A stretch of DNA of 64,000 bases. It comes from Blasia pusilla. Its lineage: Eukaryota; Marchantiophyta; Marchantiopsida; Blasiales. The translations under genes and the position numbers were made by a program. Each line of letters starts with the position of its first letter. Positions within the stretch are counted from its first letter, which is position 1. Below are positions 54,853 to 64,000 of the stretch, piece after piece. The stretch is from NCBI GenBank assembly GCA_050084515.1, contig CM114271.1, forward strand, positions 55,242,001 through 55,306,000, written 5' to 3'. The notes beneath the pieces were generated by a model, which was given only the letters and a program-made list of their open reading frames with translations, did no database searches and had not been told where the DNA came from.

Positions 54853-57150
54853 CTACCCTTTTCGTTTGTTCTTGAGATCGGACAGAGGATGAGCCTGCCA
54901 GTTCCTCTTCCTCTGATTGATGAACCAGTTGTTCACCTGCTTGAGCTCCAGCCCTGTCTCTTGTATGAGGTGCTCTTTCTCGTCCTCCTGAAACAGGAAA
55001 CCATAATTGATGGTTAGTAGACATGCATCAGATCAGAGGAAATGACCTACAGCTGAAAAACGACAACTATCGATGGCACGTACAGGCCCTACTAACGTCT
55101 AGAAGCTCGCTAGACATGCGGGTGAGTCCATTTTTTAGCGACATTGCATTGTGTCGATCAACACAACGCAATGTGGTCCAAGAATTGGACATGTTCTGTT
55201 CTTACCGTGGGATAGGGCCACTTCGCATGTGCGTCCCACCAAGCTTTCAGCACCGTGGTCGTTCCTTCCGGCAGCTTACCAGCGCGGCGTTTGCGAAGGA
55301 TCTCCTCGCGAACGTCCACTATCTTTGCTCTGTACCCCTGCGTTCACCCAAGCGCACACGGCTGGAGGTAAGAAATCCTAGATTTCTGCTGTCGGACCGA
55401 AGTTTTGGCAGATATCGGTCCGCCAGGTACAGATTAAACAAGTTGCCCTGCGGAGGAGAAGGAGAGGAAATAGGTTGAGTTTGTGGAGGCCGTCTTACGT
55501 CCTGAAGGGTGGCCTTCAGCTCTTTCTTCACGCGCTCCATCAAGGTGCGCTCTGTCTCCGTGGGTACCAGGGGACCATAGCCTCCACTGTCTTGGAAGTC
55601 ATAATTATTTGCATTCTCATTTTCGAAGTCAATTTCACTCTCCCCCGCTTCGTCGTCCTCGTCCTCAGACATCGTAGGACCAGTTCCGGAGCCAGCGCTA
55701 GCAGTGACTCCTGTCAAATAAGCGGCCATGCAAAAACAAATTAGAGAGTAAATCTATACCACTCAGTAACGCTTCCGATTACGCCAATACGGCATGTATG
55801 GAAATGTGTAAATACGTATGTACGGTCCGTCTCTGTATGGATAGAGGATGTGTTGATCTACGACTATTGCATAACCCACGAGCTACGTAAGAGAATTAAT
55901 TCATTTGGGTATGGGAAACTTGAAGCCGACTACTGCTAAGCTCATTGTGATCCGAAATCCTATACCTGTGAGCGCTTTGAGCCGCTGCTCGATCTTGTAG
56001 CAGTCGGCCATGGCCTGCGTGGCGTGCACTTCCACATGGTGCTGGAGCTGATCTTGAAATGTCATCAGCAACATGGTGTAATTTCTCTGTAAGTGGCACA
56101 GTGACGAGACACGGATCAGTCCTTTAACAATCAGTCGGGGGAGAATGAGACTATTCAGATTTCGAAGAAGCTATGAGACTCGACGGTTGCGGCTATCTCC
56201 TTGTATACAACAACACCTGATCCAAGCTACTTGGTGAGCCGAAGCGAACAGGCGGCAGTGAATCTTACCATGAAATCGTCCAACTCTTTATTGGACTCCG
56301 CGTCCCCTTGTAATTCTTGCGCGGAGAAACCCGAATACTTGTCGATCACACTCTGCGACTGCGCCAGCTGCTCATCGATCTCCGACAAATGCTCTACTGG
56401 AGTAGCTATGCGCAGGCACCCAACGTGGGCCGCCAGCATTTGCGGAAACAGAGGATGCGATAACACCCTTGCCTTCAGTCGCGCCTCCTGCCAATACTTC
56501 ATCCTCTCTGCCTGGGACTTGTCATGGTCCCTGTCGTCTTGGTCATTTGTCATATTTTCGGAAACAGAAGCGGCACCAGTAGCGCTCTCCACATGAAGAC
56601 CTAGGACCAGATTTTCGTTACCACGGCGTCTCGAGCTCTCGGCTGCAGGCGCATTGGGGACGTAGTTCAGCTGCCCGAATCTGTCCACCGAGTGACCGTC
56701 TACTGCTGGCCCTGTGCCTCCATAAACCTCTTCCACAAGGTCTGCAGCGCGGGAGACGCAAGCATGAGCATTCCTGGGTATGCGGGCCATCCAGTCGTTG
56801 TAAGAATGGTTTCCTAAGGGAACGGAAGACGACTGTATGTTGCTCGCCAGGGATCCGCTTGTACACCAATCGGAGCTGTCCGCCTCCTCTCCCGCACATT
56901 GGCGACCTTGCTGCCGTAGTAATGCGGTACTCAGCCAGGATGGCGTAGCGCGGCCAATGCTGCCTGGGTCATCCAACAGCACGTTTCTGTCTTCTAAGTC
57001 GTTGGGGACGGTACCATCCCGGGGTTCATTCGAGTTCGAGCTCTTCCCACGTTCTTGTCCTATGGAATTGGAGGTCCTCTGAGGGTAGCGTGAGCTTACC
57101 CACAGCTCTGAGAACTGCTGAAGTGAGCCGGCGCCGTCCCCGTAAGACAT
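54853..57150 (-). CDS. Class II KNOX homeobox protein, gene B
   Basis: Paralogue of gene A with identical exon phases. Exons are 57150-56269, 56086-55966, 55710-55499, 55337-55206 and 54987-54853, all GT-AG, giving 493 residues. KNOX1 is at about 219-275 ([16 protein letters not shown]...), KNOX2 at about 288-334 (split by intron 1 after DDFM), an acidic segment ([12 protein letters not shown]), ELK at 390-412, and a TALE homeodomain at 420-479 with WPYPT loop and [10 protein letters not shown]. The last intron splits the homeodomain just after the PYP loop, as is standard for KNOX genes. The start is the first ATG, shared with gene A (AGAACGATGTC). Everything expected for a DNA-binding, BELL-pairing nuclear regulator is present. 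A small hairpin lies in intron 4 near 55142-55174. Confidence 0.95.
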
Positions 57151-57272
57151 CGTTCTCCTGTCATTGCAGCAGAGCTAACCAAATTAGATTTAGATTTTAC
57201 ATAATACAGCATGCTCACGCTTCCCAACAGAAAAGGTCGCCTCATTACTCTAAGCAGTATGTAGACAATTTT

Positions 57273-57490
57273 TTCAGAGTTTCAGGTAATCGCAAAGGAA
57301 TAGGACCACGGATATTTTTCTCAGCGTTTGAGATGATCGAAGAGGAATACAACCAACACTATTTTTCTCAGCATTTGAGGTAATCGCAGAGGAATACGAC
57401 CATAGACATTCTTCTCAGCGTTTGAGGTAATCGCAGAGGGGTGGATCCACAGACATTATTCTCAGCGTTTGAGGTAATCGCAGAATAGAA
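57273..57490 (-). repeat. 47-bp tandem repeat upstream of KNOX B
   Basis: TTCTCAGCGTTTGAGGTAAT followed by CGCAGAGGAATACGACCA recurs with an exact 47-bp period at about 57273, 57320, 57367, 57414 and 57461 (the first and last units are more diverged or partial). It begins about 120 bp before the start codon, in the 5' UTR, a 5' UTR intron or the proximal promoter. Gene A has no counterpart. Confidence 0.9.
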
Positions 57491-58220
57491 CCAGCTATAG
57501 ATAGCCCCAAATGAGTTTCGATACTGACAGAGACGACCTTAATGCCCGAAATAGAAGTAGGAACCTAAGCAATGCCATTAGACCGGATATGAAACCAGCG
57601 GATGAGGGGGTGATGCGGTGGCTCCCACTTTGTCTGAAATCACAAACATGCATGTCTGGAAAGGGACAGGGAGATCTACAGACAGAAAGGGAAGGGAAAG
57701 TAGCGAGCCGTCCAATAAATAATTGTAGTTAATCTCCGAGAGGTCAGACAACGACCCAAAGCGCAACACCCTGGCCTAGAGCTGTAAGAGGAAACCCCTT
57801 GCGTTAAAACGACGAGGACTGTCTAATCAATCAGGACCAAGATTTCCGCTTCCCGAATGCCGGGAAGTGGGTTCCTATCTAGATGTTTCTTCCCAAATGG
57901 TAACAAGGGAAACAGCGATCAAAACGAATCCGCGGCAAGAAGATGTATGCATTCACGCGTCCGCGTTCCCATTCAATTACCACCACGCACGACCGGAGCA
58001 GGAGCAGCGGCTAACAAATCAGACAGTCTACAAAAGAAGGAAGGTTTGGTATGTACAATGATCGCGACGGCCGACGAAATCCACAGAAAACGAAGCGAGT
58101 AGCTGAGGCTGGCGCGTAGAACGCACCCGTTCTGAGAGAAGCACCGCACCTCAGAGACAGGAGAATGCGAATTAGTCGAAATTTAGGAGCTGGGTGAACC
58201 AGGCGCCGTGGCTGTCACTA
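57491..58220. other. KNOX B upstream region
   Basis: Presumed 5' leader of gene B, possibly with a 5' UTR intron ending GCAATGACAG just before AGAACGATG. No other gene is recognised; frames at 57511-57732 and 57857-58102 have no motif. Confidence 0.35.
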
Positions 58221-58237
58221 CTTATAGCGAACCCTAA
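58221..58237 (-). promoter_or_regulatory. Candidate core promoter for KNOX B
   Basis: On the minus strand GCTATAAGTAG gives a TATA-like box (58221-58226 reads CTTATA on plus). Directly upstream is ACCCTAA on the plus strand (58231-58237), a telo-box-like word common in plant promoters. Position about 1.07 kb before the ATG would imply a long or spliced leader. Inference only. Confidence 0.25.
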
Positions 58238-58857
58238 TACCCGGCGGGCACGACACGGGTGACGGGGTGAGTGCGGGACTCGGGAGTTCTCCTTTGTCGA
58301 TCAGTGTCAGTCAGTCCAATCGACATGGTTTCGTAGCTTCCGGAGGTGTCAGACTGTCAGCGTCGGCCGCAACGTCGAATTGGATCGAAGTGCGCAACTA
58401 CCTACAGCACAGCAGTCGTTAATCGTCTGGGGTCGCTGAGGTGTCTCGGCGTAGCGCCTTCAGCAGTCTCCGTCGCCAGTACTACACAGGTGCCGATATT
58501 GAACTCGCGCGTAAATCAGGCGCTCTAGTTCAGAAGCCGTCGCGTGACTGCGAAGGGCAGATGGGGATCATGGGGCTGTTCACGGGGAGTTGAGGGCTCC
58601 TGGCGGCGCGTGGATTCCGACATGTTGGATTTCTGTCAGGGCGAGCGGCAGCGGCTCACGTCGCAATGTCGCAGTCTCCGCGGGTGTGCCATGCTGTCAG
58701 CTTCTCTTCTCTTCTGTCACGGCATGGCACCCGCCTCATACGGTCATTTCGGACAAGACCCATCTCCGGTTAGTCTCTATTTTACGCATATAATCGTCTC
58801 CTCCACTTCCGGCCCATTCTCCTCCAGGATTAGAATCTCCCCCTTCTTAGTTTAGAG

Positions 58858-58895
58858 AGCCATCCAGATTGCTAGTGCGCTAGATCTGGATGGCT
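58858..58895. repeat. Perfect 12-bp hairpin
   Basis: AGCCATCCAGAT (58858-58869) and ATCTGGATGGCT (58884-58895) are exact reverse complements around a 14-nt loop that itself contains CTAG...CTAG. It marks the switch from GC-rich to AT-rich sequence. Confidence 0.8.
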
Positions 58896-61800
58896 TTCAT
58901 AATTTTGGGGATAGTTCGTGCTGTTCTTGGATGAATAGGACGTTAGTGAGCATGTTGGTTGTATGGCTGACTAATTTATTTTTATTTTTTTAAATGTTGC
59001 ATGTTATTTGGAACTTTCTCAGATTACTCTCTTAAATACCAACTATTTGGCCATGGCTTTTGTTTTATCACTACTAAAGGAGTGTTGGTCGTTGGCTACT
59101 TATTTGTAAATACCAAGAAGATAGGTAGAAACACATAAACATATGTCACCTAGCACCAAATGTGGTTTAGTTGTAAGTTCTCTTCAGTTTCTCGGTGAAT
59201 TCTTAGTTATAATGCCTTGGGCCCATAGAGGAATCAATTTTCTTTGTAGTTGACCTTTATCTTGGAACACTTATTTCACTTTCATGGTCATAGATAGATA
59301 TAAGGGTGACTAATTCCCTTCACTCTCAACCCAATTTAGAGCTAGATATTCTAAATTCTAAATTCTAGAATTTTGTGTGGTTCCATAAGTACCCCGTAGA
59401 AGCACTTGGAGGTCCTCTACATTTAGTCATTGTGAAAGATACGTTAGAGGATTATCCCGTGTTAGGATCACAAAGCTAAATATGTCCTAGCCTCCAAGAA
59501 TATTCTCCGATATGCTCTAGTTTAGCAATTAAAACTCTATTCAGGCACATGTGTGGGTGCGAATGTTCTTGTTCGTATGAGGAGGGTTTACATGAAGATC
59601 TCCATAGATTTTCCGACTATCTTTCAAAGAAAAATTTCAAATGAAAGAGACATGAGAGGGGTGTGAAGGTGATGTGTGGACATATCTCGTGTATGTTACC
59701 TCACTTACAAAAGGTGATGTGAGGGCATATCTCACTAAGAACTACATATATTATACCTCACCTAAAAGATGTTGAAGTTGTTCTCTACTAAAATATTAGT
59801 ATATTCTTATCTTCTTTTATTGTAGGTTTTATTCGAAAGTCTTTCTTTCACATATATCTCTTTCAACTTTGTATATTATCTTCCAAGTGGATCATCTCGT
59901 CGGCTAAATAGGGAGGTCCTCTTTTTTCCTTGAAAATCAAAGAAAGTGATGGGAGCTCTTGTCTTTTGGTGGGTTTCATACCTTTTAGTCATGTTAAAAA
60001 ATCATGTAGTGGTAGCTATGATCTTTTGCTGAAGTGATACCTATGATCTTTTGTTTGTCGTACATTAGAAACAATTGATCCCACACATTCCTTAAGGGCC
60101 ACATTCAATACGGATAAGACCGAGTGGAAAATGTGAGGTGAAGTCCGGATAAGACTAAGAGCAAAGTATGAGGTAACTTCATACTGTGAATGATGGATCA
60201 GGGCTATTCGTATTCAAAGAAAATCTAATTTCATCCATAGAAAAGCTGGTGGACACACTCTACTTCTATTTTATGAAACCAAAATAGAATCCGCTAAAGA
60301 TATCCAAGGGCTTTAATGGTCGACATCATCAAATGTGTAGACGAATATCATGACTTTGTATTTTGATATCCATCTTTTTCATGGGCCAAGAAACTAGAGT
60401 AGATTTTTTTCAGGTTTTAATGCAAGCCTTTCAAAATTTTCAAATACGATAAGGTCATATCATTCCAAGAGAATCTCCCATAGAAACTAACACGCAACAC
60501 AAAGGCTCTCACTCAATCTTTTTCATAACTACCAACCACAAAAATCCTTGTTATTCAAATCTGATAAAAACCCAAAAAAAACCCTCTAGATTAGGTATGC
60601 TTGCAAGATGGCCTAGTTTTTATTTAGTCCCTTGTTATAAGATATCTTGTGAGCCCTTGTCTACTTCCACTTTTTAATGGAGGTAGCATACTACACGGCT
60701 ACACTTTCTTCATAGGAGGAGATGAGTACTAGAAAGTGCATAGGTTACTAAGCTTGTTTATTATAATTTGCATATTAAAATTGGGGGTGGGAGGAAAACA
60801 AGGAAGCTTTTTTAATATATTTACTTGGTTGCCTAGTAAGGAATTAGACGAGAGAACTGATTGAAGGAGAAATTTAGTGTTAAGGAAAGATCATAGTGAC
60901 ACCTATGGATCTCTCATTTCACCAATGAGAAGAATATGTTGAACTGTTTAAATAGGGAAAAAAAAGGTCCCTATGATCTCCTTTGTTTAGATTGAATCAA
61001 ATGAGTGAGACTCTTTTAAAGGGACCTCTTCAATTTCCCTTGTCCTTCATTCAATTTCCCTTCTTGGCTTAATTAATAATTGGAAGTGGGAAGATACGTT
61101 TCCAAACTATAAATTATTTCAGCTTGGGATCTTTGGGTGATTTAGCTTGCAGTTTAGTATATTGGTAGAGGTTTTTTTACCTAATGTAGATTATCTTTGC
61201 ATGTCAATTGCTTGCATTTGATGAGTGTTATCTTAATTAGAAAGTAAATGAGACTGGTTGGTTCGCAAACTCAAGTTCTTCCTTCAATTTTTAGACTCAA
61301 TGCATGGACTATTCGTATTAATCATATCCACATATATTGATTTAGCCACATAATGATATTAAGAGTTTGTTACCATAGACGATATATATGGGAAGGTTGG
61401 GTGGTCTCAGATCCATCCATCACAAATGGTAGTGTTTTGAGGTTAACTCCCGTCATCATGATTAGATTGTGAGTGAGTTTCACCGTGAGCAGTTCTTTGC
61501 CGATGGGCAAGTCTAAGTTTATGTTGGTCAACACGGTTGCCCTCTACTATGCAGAAGCCTCATGTGGGCCCAGATACTAAGTTCCCCCTCACTGCTGCAT
61601 GCATTTGGACGGACCTTGTTCGAAGTTACTTCTGCTCCATCATGAAATTTATCAAATAACAATCTATCTGAGCACGGATCATGATCGTCTTCAAATTTTC
61701 CACATAAACTGCAGAAGACCACGCCTATATAGCCGGACAGACCTGTACTTGCGCGGCTCTAATAAGGAGAAATGAAATGTCTGAGTGGCGTAGATCCAGA

Positions 61801-64000
61801 CCCATGTGAACAATTAGTCACTGGCAAGATGTGGGTATACGATTAATACTATTAGCGTGCGCAGTCTGGATCTGCTAGCTAGTAGATTTGTGAAGTTTGC
61901 ATCAAGTTTTTGTGACAACCCAGATCTATAGGATCCAAATCCAAGCGATGACTCCTAGAGACGAGAAATTTTGAAGGGCCTGTGACTAAAGCCGTGAAGA
62001 TCTTTGAAGTAGACAAGGGAGCTATGGTTTGCTTTCCAGCCCGTCATGTATCGCTACACGATGGTCATATGATGTTCAGAACTGGAAACCAAAACAATCA
62101 GACTACCGACATTAGAGTGAGATTTCTCATCTCTAGGATTGTGAGCTAGGAGTGCAGCAAACAAGCCATAACACTCCATGGCTACCAGCGGGATGATGCC
62201 TTCTTGGCCATCTAAGATTTGCTTCGCAAAGCTCAGCTTCTGCAGCGCCAGCAGCAGCCCGAACTGAAGATAGAAGACACTAAGTCGCTGCTTCGACACA
62301 TTCTAGGTATGGATTTCTCATCAATCTCTTATGAATTACTTCAATCGGTGGTACGACCCCCACCCGCACACGTTCCCATTTCAGCATTCCAACAAAAAGG
62401 AGTGGCTCATTCATCTGTTAATCTTACATTCTAAATCATTCTTCTAGAGCTCGAAGCAGTTGAACGCTCGATCGCGCGTGCACAGAAATCAGATTGCACG
62501 TTCTTGGATATCCCAATCAGCGTCAAACGTTGAGGTCCAAATAACGGGCATTATTGCTTCGATGAAGTTACTCCCATACAACACGCACTTTTATTGCAGT
62601 AGCAACGCAAAGACAGCAGCACGGACCTCTTGCTACATATTAGTGGCTTTGAGATCTGACGCTTAGAAGAAAGAGTGTTGTTTGACACACCTAAAAGCCC
62701 CCTTCATTGGGAACTCTGAAGATTGAAAAGTTGAGGTTCTGTTATGGAAAGGTAAATGTTGAGAAATGGAGACCCGTGCACAACTATGGATATGTGCAAG
62801 TGATCACGAGTGTATTCTCTATGTTAATTTCGAGATAACTCCCTCATACTTATTTACTAAATCTTGTTATTAACTGTGACCTAGAATGAGGTCGAACAAA
62901 GTAACCCATATCCCTGCACTACGAACGGACTGCTGATGACCAAAAGCGGTAGTTACTATGCGTGTAACCCAACTACTTTCAGTTACACCCATACGGTACC
63001 TCGTCACATTCAATACCCAGGTTTCCCGAGCTCAAGTTTGCAAATGGCAGCAATTGAAACGGAGGCTTTTCGCAAACGCAATATCATAATCACCTTCGCA
63101 GATCAGAGCTCAAGGCAGTTTGCAGCGCTTTCCCTCTCTTTGCTTCCACCCGAATTCTGTTTATTCCCGAAATATGTATCCACACTTCTTTCGTTGAAAT
63201 CAGTCCCCCACTTTTTCGAGCACATGCCACTATAGCCCTCTTGCAAAGCTTGCCTGCAAGACTCTGGTCACGATCGGTGTCTTATCAGTGCCCACCGTTC
63301 ACCGCTAGCGGGGGTTATCTATCTACCCCTTATTCCTAGTGGTAGATGCGTCCAGCTTGCATCATTACTAAAATGAATGCTAAGCTAGAATGTTGGTGGT
63401 TCATGAGATGCAGTCTAAGTCGTTTTAAGCGGGAATACAGATAGAGCGAGTATTCTCCGGACACACCGTCTTACTACTGTTGTTGACTGCGCATACTTCA
63501 TTGAGAAAGGGAACAGCGTTTCCCACAATTTCAAGGAATTGAAGGACGAAAATTTGGGAAAGTACTTTCCCATCATAATTTACGAATCCGAATTGACAGG
63601 CGTACATGTCATCCACAAAGTAAAGAAGCAAGAAGACTCGTATGCTCCAACTTCATGCTCGGAAAGAGCGTCATACTAAGCACAGAAAATCAAACGAGAT
63701 GTACCATCGATTACTGTGAGTTGAAAACACTCATAAACGCAGGGAAGTTGCAGTTGGAATCGACCGTTGTTCTGATCGCGAGGCCTGGACTGCATGTCCA
63801 TGCCCAGGCACATAGAAGTCTAGACGCTCAAGCAGCAGATTCGGGATTTAAAGTGGGACGTCCATCATGTGCGCTTGGGATCGACTTCCTCGTTAGGCCT
63901 GCATGATCTTTCGCAACCGCACACAAAAGTCGCAACTAGAACTGGAAGAAAGTGTTTCGCTTAGTATACCTTCATGGTCAGAAATAGTAAGCATCTGCCC
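58896..64000. other. Intergenic, no gene recognised
   Basis: AT-rich to about 61.4 kb, then more balanced. The short frames at 61528-61722 (minus), 62054-62299 (minus), 62936-63235 and 63655-63906 have no recognised domain and no supporting splice structure. I cannot exclude exons of an unknown gene near 62.0-62.3 kb on the minus strand (LLLALQKLSFAKQILDGQEG). Confidence 0.4.

Noticed and set aside
55711-55729. Start of a separate protein at 55729 (MAAYLTG...)
   Set aside because: The first residues are intron. The TTGACAG acceptor at 55711-55713 begins exon 3 of KNOX B.
1-64000. CRISPR arrays, rRNA genes, bacterial operons
   Set aside because: No short regular direct repeats with spacers, no rRNA-like blocks, and the genes present are intron-bearing plant genes.

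Overview
This window is a stretch of nuclear DNA from a plant, most likely a non-seed land plant such as a lycophyte, fern or bryophyte. The clearest evidence is a pair of class II KNOX homeobox genes with the conserved five-exon layout, together with Ty3/gypsy, Helitron and hAT-type elements and long AT-rich intergenic DNA. I cannot name the species. Only the two KNOX genes look intact. Nearly everything else recognisable is decaying mobile DNA.

1-5.6 kb holds a degraded, unrecognised minus-strand coding remnant, two copies of a GC-rich non-autonomous repeat with short terminal inverted repeats, and a foldback-like AT-rich element. 5.6-24.7 kb is a nest of transposons. A degraded Helitron (Rep and PIF1-type helicase) is interrupted by two copies of an unusual Ty3/gypsy retrotransposon. 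Copy 2 (11550-20754) encodes, in order, Gag with zinc knuckle and RGG box, an aspartic protease, a cytosine-5 DNA methyltransferase-like domain, reverse transcriptase, RNase H, a DDE integrase and a C-terminal PHD finger. Copy 1 (5580-11175) is older and 5'-truncated. It has lost part of RT and is itself interrupted by an 883-bp GC-rich element, but it keeps the methyltransferase and PHD regions in the same positions. A small non-autonomous Helitron lies inside an apparent intron of the large Helitron's Rep gene, and a second copy lies at 50.0 kb.

24.7-38.8 kb contains no gene I recognise, only small hairpins and inverted repeats. 38.8-43.3 kb is a hAT-superfamily element with a broken ZNF862/KIAA1586-like transposase, CCGG-rich flanks and a 340-bp tandem duplication. 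Next to it are a 24-bp hairpin and a tRNA-like fold without an anticodon arm. 45.7-48.2 kb and 54.9-57.2 kb carry the two KNOX genes, both on the minus strand about 6.6 kb apart, which look like a tandem duplication. Gene B has a perfectly regular 47-bp tandem repeat just upstream of its start. The remaining sequence to 64 kb is non-coding as far as I can see.

The most interesting system is the retrotransposon that carries both a DNA methylation writer (the C5-MTase between protease and RT) and a likely histone reader (the PHD finger after integrase). Two diverged copies share this architecture, so it is a family trait and not an accident of one insertion. Its ends are also odd: the terminal repeats are arranged A1-body-B1-A2-B2. 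All copies here are inactivated by stops and frameshifts, several of which are CAG-to-TAG or CGA-to-TGA changes of the kind expected from deamination of methylated cytosine.
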